NCBI GenBank assembly: GCA_963966185.1
Contig: CAWZYM010000141.1
Location: 124,001-188,000, forward strand
Length of the DNA stretch: 64,000 bases
From: Rhabditoides inermis
Lineage: Eukaryota > Nematoda > Chromadorea > Rhabditida > Rhabditidae
Reading direction: 5' to 3'
Numbering within the stretch: the stretch's first letter is position 1; each line of letters opens with the position of its first letter. A model generated the notes under the pieces. It was given only the letters and a program-made list of their open reading frames with translations, was not told the origin of the DNA and searched no databases. Positions 20,960 to 32,244 of this stretch are shown here, one piece after another. The position numbers were made by a program, and so were the translations under genes.

Positions 20960-22990
20960 AAATGTGTAGAGCTACTGTGGTGACTAGTCGGGTTGTTCTT
21001 GTCGTGTCCGTGTGTGGTTGCCTCAGTTTCCTGCCTGGCGTGCCTTGACTGCGTCCACCACTTCGGGGGAAAGCACTAGGGGAGTTGGCGTGAACATGTC
21101 TAGATGAGAAGAGTGTACTTCCACTATCACTATCTTGTCCCAACTCACTGATGCCGCCGTGAGCCACAGCGTCGCGCGCGAATTCCTTCATCTCTATGTC
21201 GACCTGCTTGCTCTGCAACTTGATCTCCAGGGAACTCTATAAAGCTTGTGTTTGAACGAAGAGGAGACCAGAGGAACGATGTGATCACCTATCCGTCTGC
21301 CCATCTTCCAATGTCACTTGGAGCATGCCCCAATCGGCCCGAATAGGTCCACTTGTCACCATGCCATTCACGAAACACGATCATCGCACAATATGGACCT
21401 GTAACCACATAGGTTTAGCCACACTGTGCACTACGTACCGTAGTTCCGACTGCGACTCGCTGGTACGGTAGAAGATGAGTGGCCGCCACCACTTGAGATC
21501 ATTCGAGTCTGCATCGGATGTCAGGTACACGGAAGACTGAAATGAAAAATATATCATTCGACTTTAATAGGGTCATCTTGCCTGGAATCGACGACGGCTG
21601 CCTGGTACCACTCGCCCTCCTTTCGGTACGCCCGAGCACCCTTCCCGAACGGGTCGATGTTGCCAGTAGTCGATGTTGCCTTGCCTTCTTCTTGCCCAGC
21701 TCTTTGAAGATCATGCGAATGTCCTTGACGGCACTGTTGCTCTTACTAGAGTCGCTCGTCGATGCTGCGCAATCGCGGCAAAACGTCGCACTTTACTCAT
21801 CTCGGCTATGCCACAACATTTGTCTTTGAATAACACCCAGTTTACTAGTAGCTATGTAATATGCTTTTCCCTTCAATAAAAAAAAACAAAAAAAAATGTC
21901 TAACGATAGTCTTAAAGCAACAGAGGCGCTTAGTTTTTAACTTTGGTTTATGGCTTGACCCATAGAAACACGAAATAATCAAAGAAAACGCGAAAGAACG
22001 GCGTTTCCTCGTTACCTACACGCTTACCAAAATGTGCACGTGCGAAGCTTGGTAAGGCGAATTCGAACTTCGCGCCAAAATGCTTATCGTAAAGTTGATC
22101 TCTGTGCGCATCACGTCGATATGAGGTTGTCAGAACAAGTCGTTACAGTGTTGTGGTAACACTCACGGTTTGTGAACCATACTATGCCGGTTCGATTCCC
22201 GCCACGTGCACGTGCTAACAGTTTTGCCAAGTTCTCATAAGTGAATTTCGATGAACCTTGGTAACGCTAAACGCCCCTGTGCCTTTAAGGTTTTTCATTG
22301 ACAGCTGATTAAAAACATTGACAACATCTAGGGATTGTCATTGAGATTGAAAACATTTTTTACGAGGGTGGGTGAATCGAATCCGCCATTTTTTTCAAAG
22401 AAAAGAACAGCTCACCATATTTGCCAGCTGTGTTCGCACTCTTGGTGAACGTATCACTCTCTCCGTTCTGTAATAAATACGATGTGATAGATAAAAGGAT
22501 GGGAGAAATGAAGAGAAGTGTACAAGAGATGAAAGGCGCTCACCTGCACATACTCCTGCACGATGATAAGCTCGTGGGTTATCGTGTCAGAAACGCTCCG
22601 GTCAATAGAGCTCACTGTGAACATTCAAAGGTGAACTACTACTAAAAGTTTGTTTCCGGTCAATGCGTACCAGTTATCTCCAGTAGGTACTGGTGATCAG
22701 GGGTCAAGGCCGAGAGGTCTCGCCAGTCTTTGAATTCTTGCGCGACGATGAGGTTCTTCTTGCGCCTATCAACGCATATTTGATGTTCTAATTATGGTGC
22801 GCAAATACTGTACCTCGCTGAGGATACGCCACGAGCTCGAGTCCATCTGCGTGCGCGCGTTTCAGACCGACATCTCCCATGTCTTCGCGAATAGGCTAGA
22901 ACGTGAGTGGTTCGAAGAATTTCACCAATAATTTTACCTGATAGGGTTATTGATGACGAGCTGGCAGAAGTTGTGCTGTGGTAGATGTCC
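20960..22990 (-). pseudogene. Unrecognised multi-exon gene in copy A, disrupted
   Basis: Minus-strand exon-like blocks, from high to low coordinate: IREDMGDVGLKRAHADGLEL (about 22820-22900), KNLIVAQEFKDWRDLSALTP (22690-22762), VSSIDRSVSDTITHELIIVQ (22550-22620), NGESDTFTKSANTAGKYG (about 22410-22470), then AVKDIRMIFKELGKKK and PFGKGARAYRKEGEWYQAAV (21580-21740), VYLTSDADSNDLKWWRPLIF (21440-21535), FVNGMVTSGPIRADWGMLQV (about 21290-21380) and SKQVDIEMKEFARDAVAHGG (21140-21215). Splice signals bracket most blocks. The block that in copy B reads HKFCQLVINNPVVDIYQ has lost 13 nt here, and the exons lying in the 1.86-kb gap are absent, so copy A cannot encode the full protein. Family not recognised. 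Confidence 0.45.
21912..22288. mobile_element. TTAA-flanked MITE with tRNA-like interior (copy 2), empty site known
   Basis: The element 21916-22284 (369 bp) has ends AGCAACAGAGGCGCTTAG and the reverse complement of AGGCACAGGGGCGTTTAG, flanked by TTAA at 21912-21915 and 22285-22288. The paralogous position in copy B is the uninterrupted atagtcTTAAgttttctc, with a single TTAA at 39747-39750. This shows directly a TTAA insertion with target duplication. The interior contains a tRNA-like stretch on the plus strand with box B GGTTCGATTCC at 22189-22199. No protein is encoded. Confidence 0.92.
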
Positions 22991-23933
22991 CTCCCCCTTG
23001 AGGCATCGCTCTTTAAATAACGAAAGCATAAGTGTGGATAAATAAACAACGAGCGAATGTCGATAATGGGCGAGTGACACGTATCGCGCATTAAAAACGA
23101 ATGATAATCATGGATGCGAGGGAACAAAGAGAAGAGAGGGAGGGGGATCAAAAAGGAGAGATGAAGGGAGAAAGGAAGAGAGAAAGGAAGAAAGAAATAA
23201 AAAGAGAGAGGGAGAGAGGGAGAGGGCGAGAAGGGGAGGGAGAAGAAGGGACTGCGAGAGGGAGAGGGAGGTAGCAAGATAAACACACAGAGAGGGGGGG
23301 GGGGGGAGATATCACTGTGAGGAACGTAGAGCGTGACAGGAACAATGGGACGCGCAACGCAATAATACCAACACAATCGCAAAGAATCGCACAACATGAG
23401 GGAGTGAACGACAATGAAATGATGCATTTTGTTTTCGATTCGACTAGTTCATTGTTAGATGTCATTCCATTCTTCACAGGAATCAGAGAACAGCCAGCGC
23501 CCGAAGACCAGTCATCTGAAAAATATCACGCAATCTCTGAGAGAATCGGACCCCCCTGGTATCTAGGATATGAAATAGTGGAAAGTTATAATGTTTTCGT
23601 GTTTTCAGTAACTAACAAGTATCAACAACATGTTATGAAACTTTTTTTCAAACTGTAAATGATTAAATTTTGATATAAATCGGTTCATTGTCATCGAAAC
23701 CTATACATATAACCCATTTTTGGACAGCTGTTACAACCTTAAGCAACTTTTTATATAGACAGAAGTTGATGTTAACCAAAGAGTAAGCTTTTATACGCAA
23801 AAATATGATTTTCATTGCAAAAAAATATATACCTTTAAATATATGGGAGTTCGATAGCAGTCTCTAGTTTTCACTATTCGAAACTTAAACTAGTTTATAA
23901 TCAAATAAAAATTATACGAGGAAAATCGAAGGG

Positions 23934-24375
23934 AATAGAAGTGGATCACTGTAAACTGGTTTATGCGGAATCTGGTGCAGGATTTCCTGCATCTTTTGCA
24001 AATGCCTCCGGGTTTACACCCTCAATCTTCTTGTCAACCGTTTGCTTTTCTGCATCCAATTCTGGCTCCACAGAATAGAGACTAGAATAAGAGACAGAAT
24101 CGAGCCAGCACGATTCACACCGACTCGTTTGGAATCGACGTCGTTCTGTTTGGGCGTGAATATGTCTTTCTCAAATACCATTTCATCAATCTTAGCGCAA
24201 ATCACGCTGATATCAGATATCACTTGGACCAGTGGAGGGTAAACCACTCCGGTCACTAGTCTCACAATCAGATCATTGCAGAACCGATAAATGCACTGTA
24301 GCCATTGGCTCACAGTCAATGTTATACAATCATATCCTTTTGCCTCCTTTATCAGAGGTGGATTAAATTTCGTTC
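23934..24375. other. Non-coding stretch
   Basis: Between the end of duplication A and a minisatellite. The minus strand has a frame through 24014-24370 (WLQCIYRFCNDLIVRLVTGV) that reads on from the minisatellite. I found no splice support or similarity, so no gene is called. Confidence 0.4.
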
Positions 24376-24640
24376 CCTCATACACCAGAGGGGGGTCAAC
24401 TGTATATACCTCATACACCAGAGGGGGGTCAACTATATATACCTCATACACCAGAGGGAGGTCAACTGTATATACCTCATACACCAGAGGGGGGTCAACT
24501 GTATATACCTCATACACCAGAGGGGTTCAACTGTATATACCTCATGCACCAGAGAGGGTCAACTGTATATACCTCATACACCAGAGGGGGGTCAACTGTA
24601 TATACCTCATACACCAGAAGGGGGACAACTGTATCAGTCT
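24376..24640. repeat. 33-bp minisatellite, about 8 copies
   Basis: Unit ctcatacaccagaggggggtcaactgtatatac in tandem, mostly 33 bp with two 32-bp units in the middle. Because 33 is a multiple of three, long frames with an 11-residue repeat (YEVYTVDPPLV on the minus strand) appear, but the 32-bp units break them, so coding is unlikely. Confidence 0.95.
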
Positions 24641-25260
24641 TTCGACCGGTGATCTCGTTCTCGCGGGGGCAGTCAATACAAATCGTAGCGGACCATGAGA
24701 GGAGGAATGGGGAACACTGAAGGGGACCAGTGAGACATCCACAATCCCGATCAATCACAGTCACCCCCAATCGCGTAAAACATACACCACCAAATGCGGA
24801 ACGATAATCGATTAATCGATATCTCGCAGATCAAAAAGCGATGTGTCACCAATCAATAAGCGGGACCGAGAGGACGCCGTCCGGCTTGGAACGAGACACA
24901 GGCCACCGGAAATACCCACGCACGAATCAATGCACAACGCAAACGGATCGGAAGAAGTAGAGAATGCCTTTGCAGAACCACCGACAGAGTCGGACTTGCG
25001 AAGGTCTTTTGACGAGCATCGCGCAACAAGTGCATGAGAGGAAAGCCGAGCAGTGAACACATGGGGAACACACGAACGCTCGAAATCAGATGGCACATGC
25101 TGGATGGGAACAGCAATGTGATAGAGAACAGTGATAAGTAGATATCCAATCAGAATCATAGTACTCAATCCAAACATAACACTAGTCACAGAACAACGCC
25201 CGGGTGCGCGCAACGCCCGGGTGCGCGCATGAGAGAGAACACGCGCAAAACGAAGATTTC
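24641..25260. other. No firm gene
   Basis: The minus strand contains a 133-codon frame (24812-25213) with one clear hydrophobic segment (MFGLSTMILIGYLLITVLYH). Without splice context or similarity I leave it as a possible membrane-protein exon. Confidence 0.25.
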
Positions 25261-25480
25261 AGTGCGCATGCGAAGTGAGCACTGCAGGCCATTACTAGCT
25301 TGGCAGCGCCGCCGATCGATAGTGATCACAGAGGGGGCTCAATTCCGCCCACTCTTCCGCGCGTGCAGGGGCTGCCGGCCGCCGTCTCTGCCACACTTCG
25401 TATGCTAATGTATCGAAAAAAAACGCCGTGCGAAATGCAAAAACAGGCAGCGCCATTCCAAATATATACTCGGGATTCCG
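25261..25480 (-). repeat. Inverted single copy of the 265-bp repeat
   Basis: Reverse complement of about 220 bp of the unit found in tandem at 1-856, from gtgcgcatgcgaagtgagc to aaatatatactcgggat, with a diverged GC-rich part at about 25355-25385. A dispersed solo copy 24 kb from the array. Confidence 0.9.
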
Positions 25481-26249
25481 ACATACGGCGGGGTGGGGTC
25501 ATCACAGAGAGGCCAAGTCTGAACATAACAATGATCAGATCGATAATCATGTAACACCTTCATTCGCCCGTTGTTGCTGACCTCTAAACAGCTGCATCCT
25601 TTGAAGGATTCGAGCGTCTCTCTCACCACACCGGCCCTGCATTACAAATTCAAATAGATGACTACACCGTGTACTTACCTATATGCTGTCCGGCAGTCCG
25701 GTCGTGCATGTGTCGATCGCGACTCGCGAGACTGGCGCAGTGAGGCGAGACAGTCGGCGGAGAGCAGCCAATCGGCCAGGCTACGCTTTCGCTACAACAA
25801 TCAGTATTCAATACATATACCGCGGAAATGACACGTACCTCCGGACACAACATCTGCCGTCTTCTTCCTCCTCCTCTTCCCTTCGTCTCGGGCGGATGGC
25901 GGATGCGCTTCTCTCTCAACTCGTTTCGTCCTCTCACACCAGCACTGCTTTACAAGGAGTTGCATGTTGCAACCACCAAACAAACCGCACTAACCTGTTT
26001 GAGTGGGCGCATCGAGGACGCATCGCACCGGACCGACTCGCTGCCCTGCCGCGCCGCAGAGTCTACAAAAACGAGACCATCTCTAATAACATAATGCAAT
26101 CAACGAATCGAGGGTGATGTGTGACGCATATTATTACTGTAATAAATTCATTCACTCATTCATCTAAACACAATAACATGTAGCGATCGAGAAAGGTAGA
26201 ATGAGAACGAATATAGGGGTGGAAAGGTATGCATTTCATTTCGTTCAGC

Positions 26250-26286
<37 letters not shown>

Positions 26287-28109
26287 TGGGGAGAAGGAAG
26301 AGAGAGGAGCGGGAGAGATAGACATGAACCATGGTGTGCTACCAGGGACCCTGCCCTCCTCTCTCGCTTCTCCTCTGCATGGTGGAATGGTCGCAGGGAG
26401 GATGCGCTCGGCTCTGCCCAGGGACGCTTCCAGTTGGAGGCTCACAGGCTCTCCCCTCTCTCTCCTCTCGCTCCTCTCCCCATTCTATCCCAGTCTGTTT
26501 CGACTCGCGACTCCGAAACTCGAGCGGCGCAGAGTCGATGATTACCAGCACTATCGACCACACATACACAACACACATGTAATCTGAATCATTCTGACTT
26601 CACATCTATGCTATCCTCTCAAAATCAGATACAAATACTTTTATTCAAACAAGCATGACTAGCTAGTTTGTTTTACAGTGTACATCGCGTATGTATTTTG
26701 GTTGAGAACGTCACAAAAACGGGTCAGGTCCTGCGAGGGAAGCATCTCTTTCTCTTTCTCTCTCTCTCCCCCCCTCTCTGCCCTCACTCTCTCTACCTCG
26801 ATGGCTTCCAGTAAGTACACCTCTCGACCACCGTAATCCTATGCTGTTGTTCTATGTTCTTCATCTCCCGAGACTGGAGGGCGCACTGTCGACAACTGAA
26901 ACAAGTAGAGAAAAGGTTAATTATAACTAGAGTGATCAGGACCTGTTTTTTTTTCTTAAAAAGGACCTACAATCTACATTCCACACAACAATTAACAATA
27001 TATAAGACCGATACAGTAAGTTTTTGACAAACATTGTAGAAATCTTTGATGTTTTCGTTTTGTTGACGTAAAATGTGTCATGTTCCATTTTTTCTGTTTC
27101 CTAGTCACTCGCTGGTTAGAATGTAGAATTTTTGGACTCTTTCAGGAGGTGTGAATGCTCATTTCTGATCCTGATGCGTGGATGCGTCATTTCCACTCAA
27201 AGAAAACACCGCTCACCAACTAGCCGCATGGCCGAATGGTAAGATGGTGTTATTAGGCTTGCCATCCAGGAGTTCACCTTTCTTAATGGTATCTGATAGA
27301 ACACGAATTTGAGATTATCCTTTATCTGCAACCATAAAGCTGAGTCACATCCTAAGCTTCTGCTCTCTCTCTCGTGCGCGAGAGGCGGCTTGACCCCGCC
27401 CTCGCTGCTCTTACACACTGGGTCCCTAGACAATGCCTCTACAACCGAGAGTCACACATGACATCTCCGTTTTTATAGAAGACATTGTCCTCAATGTCAA
27501 GTTTCTACAACGCTTGAAATGCTGATGAATGCTGATTCCGAATCTACTGTCGAAACTCATCAATGACACAAAATACAACAATTGGCGAAGTACAAGAAGG
27601 GGATTTGCTTGTATACAACATGGGGACTTATGTGTCGTTGCATTGCAAGGTTAAAGGGAATTCTAGCCTTGCTATCCTTGTCCAGTGGTGCGGCGGTAGG
27701 TGAACAGAATGAAAATCCTGCTGATTATGGCTGGAATGAGAATGAACACGCAACACGGCGCGTATGCTCTGCCGTAGAAATGAACATGCGATAACGATGG
27801 ATGATGCTGTGAACGAATGCTAACAAAACATAGATGATACGCTAGTAACGTTTAGAGATGCTCGATTTGAAAGTGAGGTGAAGAAGTGTTTTCATGAGAA
27901 ATGCTATTTGAAAACGTCACATCAATATCATATCACGCTTGGATATCATGCTTAGTAATTAGTAAAGCTCTACCTATGAACTGATGGGATCATAATGCTT
28001 TTAGAGTACTCATGTGAGTACTTGTAACGCTTCTTTTGAACACATATGTCGTGATCATAGACGCTTGCTAGAGCTAGAGAGACTAGAGTAATGCTGAGTG
28101 TTACTGCGA
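25481..28109. other. Mostly non-coding; one possible minus-strand exon pair
   Basis: 25679-25791 (minus) is bounded by gtaagt and a tgtag acceptor and reads RKRSLADWLLSADCLASLRQ; an upstream block at about 25830-25940 reads in phase into it (REKRIRHPPETKGR). This may be part of a real gene, family unknown. The rest holds GA/CT tracts (26250-26286, 26750-26780) and AT-rich sequence without recognised genes. Confidence 0.3.
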
Positions 28110-28655
28110 CTAATGCGGTGACGAGCGTTCATCAACCATTTGCAGTCGCAGCTCAATATCTCTAGCACTAGTCCGCATTTCCTCGAAAGTGCTGAAAGAT
28201 GCTCCCTGGAGGATGATCTGGTCTTTTAGTGATTTGCGCAGTCCGCGCCAGAAGTTGCACTTCGTGAGTGTCTTTTTCGCCTCATCATCTTCCTCCAGGT
28301 CGTCGACAATACTGCTAATTTCATTCGCGAAATCGTAGCTAGACATGTCGCCTTGGATAATGCTGGACAGTCTCACAGTCAAGCGAGTACGGTATAAGTC
28401 AGTGTTGAAATCCTGTTTCAGAGATGTCAATACCTCGCTGTAATCTGCTTTTACGCTAACGGTATAGTTGTCATAGAATGCTTTTGCGCTTTCGGTGAGA
28501 AGAAGTGGAATGAGATGTGTCATTCGCTCATTATTCCACCCTAGCAAGGATGACGCTTTATTCAGCTCATGCTCGAATCGTGACAGAGAAACGTTGTCAT
28601 CGCCACTAAAGAGAGGCAACGGTGACAACTGTGGGGACAGAAATGCACCTAACAT
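28110..28655 (-). CDS. Solitary gag-like ORF of a retrotransposon (181 aa)
   Basis: An intact 181-codon frame with the pattern of the Retrotrans_gag domain. It has PLPLFSGDDNVSLSRFEHEL near the N-terminus, then LLGWNNERMTHLIPLLLTES, AKAFYDNY, TSLKQDFNTDLY and KCNFWRGLRKSLKDQIILQG. In LTR retrotransposons this capsid-like region assembles the particle. No zinc knuckle, protease, reverse transcriptase or LTR follows in the next kilobase downstream on the minus strand, so it is either an isolated remnant or a captured gag gene. The frame has no internal stop. The start at 28655 is the first Met; the preceding codons are not clearly coding. Whether it is expressed cannot be told from sequence. 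Confidence 0.7.
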   Translation of the reverse strand: MLGAFLSPQLSPLPLFSGDDNVSLSRFEHELNKASSLLGWNNERMTHLIPLLLTESAKAFYDNYTVSVKADYSEVLTSLKQDFNTDLYRTRLTVRLSSIIQGDMSSYDFANEISSIVDDLEEDDEAKKTLTKCNFWRGLRKSLKDQIILQGASFSTFEEMRTSARDIELRLQMVDERSSPH

Positions 28656-29297
28656 GTCTCATAAGAGAAGAGTAAAAGTCAACGCTTCGTGAAAATGCTA
28701 TTTGCTACAAATATGATAGCTCTAAGTTGTCAATTCAAATTGCAAACGAACAATAAATTCAAACTCACATATAAGTCGATCCACTGTTTAGAGGTGTTGT
28801 GCGGGCTGAATTATCTTACACTGTGTGCGGGATGGCGAGGCGCGCACTCCACGCTCCATGCTATTGTAATAAACAGACGCTCGTAATGCTACTATCATTT
28901 GTAAGATCCCCGCGCTCTCGACGAGACCATCATTAGTCAGTCGTCGTATCAATGCTGGCATATTGCTCTCATCTCACTCAGATCTCACGTAGTGTACAGC
29001 AATTTGTCGAGTGGGCGCGAGGCTTGGTGCGCACTGCGAGCACAACAGACGACAATTGCAACGTTCGGCTACGAATAGAAGAATTCAATTCAATTCAATT
29101 GTTTATCATTGCGTATTCAGAAAACATATGGGGACAAAAATATGTGGCTGTAATAAGTGGTGCAACGTACTTGTGATTAAGATCAAATCAAAGAATGGTA
29201 AAACAGATACAAATGCGTATGGGACAATACAACAGACATATGTATATGAAATGAATGTACTCTGTTACATATACTGGGGAGCCCGTACCCGTATCGA

Positions 29298-32187
29298 TCA
29301 GGAAGCGCGGATGCGAGATGGTTCAATCATGCATTTTCTAACCTCCTCTTTGAAAGAACCGGTGTCTCTGATAGCTATAATGTTAGATGGTAAGGAATTC
29401 CATATTCGAAACTTGCGGTGAATGAATGTCTGTGTTCTAACGGACGGATCAAAAGAGGGTACGATTCGGTGGCAGTGAGAGTGTCTCGATGATGTGGATA
29501 TGATATTATAGATGGCGGATGAGTCAAAGACGGTGCGACCGTGTACAATTTTATGTATGTAGGCAATATCATTGACTGCTCGTCGTGACTCGAGAGTCTC
29601 CAAGCCTAGCAGGCAGAGTCTGGCAGAGTATCCTAGATTGAAAATGCCATTTCTATGGCAGATTCGTCTGGTGAAATACCGTTGAACGCCCTCAATAAGA
29701 TTCACTGAGCGCACATCGGTGGGATTCCAGAGCTCAGTACAGTACTCCAGCTTACAGCGATAATATGTCACAAATGCTTTGCAAAGAACGGCTAAGCTGC
29801 GGGTACGGTATGCTCTTAGGAAGTCATTGATTCCCCAAAGTGTGCGATCGACAATGCGTTTAATGTAGTCATCGAAAGAAAGGCGAGTAGAGATATACAC
29901 ACCAAGATCTTTAACACACTCAGGGGTTTCTAGAGTCACTGTGCCAAGAGAATATGCATACAGCGGATTTCGCTTGCCCAAGTGAAGAACCTGTGTTTTG
30001 CTAGCAGATATGGTGAGACCCCACTCAATCGACCACTCAGAAACACAGTCGACTGCTTGCTGAAACTTAGTGCGCGCGGTGAGATCGAGGGGACGGAACG
30101 CGTAGGACACTTTCAAATCGTCAGCATACAATGCGCAGCGAACATAGTCCGGCAAACAGTCGACAATGTTGTTAATAAATACATTGAAAAGAAGAGGCCC
30201 GAGACAGCTCCCCTGAGGAACACCGCAATTCACAGTGCGTGGGGAGGATAGACACTGACTGACAAGTACACGCGTTGTTCTATCGCACAGAAAAGATTTG
30301 ATCCACGCGAGTGCACTGCCGCGAACACCAAGTGAGTGGAGCTTCTTGAACAACATGGAATGATTTATGCAATCAAACGCCTTTTTGTAATCTACATAAA
30401 GGCAGTCGACTACTTGCCCGTCGGTGAGATCACGCGACCACTGGGCATGACACTCAACGAGCTGTGCGCATGTGGATCGGCCCGCGCGGAAACCGAATTG
30501 GCGAGAGGTGAGAAGGCAGTGTTTTTCAAAGTGCTCTGTCATCTGCGCCGCGCAAATCCTCTCCAGCAGTTTGGAAAATGTGGCAGTGAGAGCAATGGGA
30601 CGGTAGTTGACTACCTCACTCTGGGACCCACCCTTGTGGATGGGTCTCACATACCCTATCTTCCATATAGGAGGAACGACACACGCGGAAAGAGACTGCT
30701 GGAAGAGGAGAAAGATTGGAGTGACTACAGAGTCTACAGTGTGCTTCAAGAAAATATGCGTTATCCCATCTGGTGACGTATTGATTTTTGGCGCGAGTGA
30801 GCGTATTGTTTTGGCAATGAGAATGTGGGTAATGTGAAATTGATTGATTGAATGGGAAGAGTCAGTGAGTGGCGCACCAGACGGGATTGGTAGATTAGAA
30901 TACACTGAGTCAAAATACTCTGAAAAAGCCTCTGCCTTCTCACTCTCATCATGAATGTACACGCCATCAGCAGAGCTTATTGGGCCGATTCCATCTGCGG
31001 GGTTCAGCCTAGATCGAACGTGTTGAAAGAATTTTCTCTGTCCCTTAGAGAGCAGACTCGACTCAAGCTTGGTGTTCCATGCGTACAGCGCGCGTCTCAG
31101 ATCTTTCTGTGCTCGTTTAGTGTCGCGGGAATAGGGTCGCCTGGCGGCAAGGCGCGTCGCTTTCGCACTCAGACGCTGGATATATGCTGGAGCTTTCTGG
31201 CTGTTATTGCGCTGCGGTTTCAGTGGAATAAAGTCCAATTGACAGGATGCGACACAATCTTGGAACAAACTGCAACACTCAGCGAGTGTCCGTCCGGCGA
31301 ATGTGAGAGTCCAGTCAATGGAGGCAATGCGCGAGTTGATGGCGGGCCAGTCCGCCTTGGCATAATCAAAGCGAGGTGAGAGGGTAGAGCGCTGCGTTTG
31401 GCGAATAGAGAGAGAGGCAATCACTGGGAGGTGATCACACAACGCAACACGTGAGCCAATGGAAATGTGTGAGAAGAGATCAACCTTGTCAGTCAGTATC
31501 AGATCGAGAATGTGGGGAGTTTGCCCGGGCCGGTGGACCATAGTGGGTTTATGGACCAGTTGAGATAGCGAAAACGTGGCGGTAAAGTTGATAAATGAGC
31601 GGTCGAGAGAGTGGATCGCTGTGAGTGAGCGCCAGTCAATATGCGGGAAGTTGAAATCGCCGGCTAGAATATGCGCGCGAGTCGGGGCGAAAAAGAGAGC
31701 GGAGTGATGCAATCATTCGCTCACCGGCGGCCCTCACTGCGCGAGTGGCACCGGGTGTGCGATAGACAGCTATAACGCGGAGAGGTTGCTGGAGCTGGAG
31801 ACTGGCAGAGGGTAGAATATCAAGGCATACAATCTCACACAGATCATCAATATGCACGCACTCGACTAGGACACACGAGAGACCAGAGGACACCAAGACT
31901 AGTACTCCGCCTGCATGAGACAAACGATCGCACCTATACACACTAAACTGGCCACCGAATCGCATAAAATCAGAACTATCGTGCACATCCAACCACGACT
32001 CAGTCACGATACACACATGAGGCGAGTGAGAGGATATAAAGTGCGCGATGTCATAATACTTGTTCCGAACAGAGCGAGAATTCAAAACCACAAGTTTCAA
32101 AGAGGAAAGTGAGTGATTAGTATCAGAGAGCACCGGATCAGTCAAAGAATCGGAAAGTCTATGCGTACCCGCATCTCGCAAATACAC
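29298..32187 (-). pseudogene. LINE ORF2: endonuclease and reverse transcriptase, one frameshift
   Basis: The apurinic-type endonuclease is read from 32187: KLVVLNSRSVRNKYYDIAHF, IVTESWL, GGVLVLVS. After a frame change near 31680-31710 (a T-rich run) it continues as LAGDFNFPHIDW, LDLILTD and DHLPV. The reverse transcriptase follows: YVRPIHKGGS, NYRPIALTATFSKLLERI, FGFRAGRST, YVDYKKAFDCINH, GVPQGSCLGPLLFNVFIN and the catalytic YADDL at about 30116-30132. The C-terminal part has WNSLPSNIIAI. Total about 960 codons, full length for a CR1/L2-type ORF2. It copies its own RNA at a nick made by the endonuclease. The only defect I see is the single frameshift. Confidence 0.9.
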
Positions 32188-32244
32188 GTCACCAATCGAT
32201 ACCTGGGGAGGGGCGGGGTCAAGCGAGTGCGGCTGGCACGAGTC

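Larger units (their letters stand above)
20531..23933. repeat. Segmental duplication, copy A
   Basis: This 3.4-kb stretch aligns in the same orientation with 36382-41959, from tgaacaaccgaaaaaagcaa to gaggaaaatcgaaggg. Over most of its length identity is visibly above 90 percent. Compared with copy B it lacks about 1.86 kb (junction near 21771, corresponding to B 37732-39597) and about 455 bp (B 41275-41730), and has gained a TTAA-flanked MITE (21912-22288). Flanking sequence outside the block is unrelated. Confidence 0.93.

Noticed and set aside
24014..24770. Protein with an 11-residue YEVYTVDPPLV repeat
   Set aside because: The 33-bp unit gives an in-frame repeat, but two 32-bp units in the middle break the frame and there is no splice or start context.
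27225..27290. tRNA-like start (gccgcatggccgaatggtaag)
   Set aside because: Box A-like phrase only; the T arm is not recognisable.
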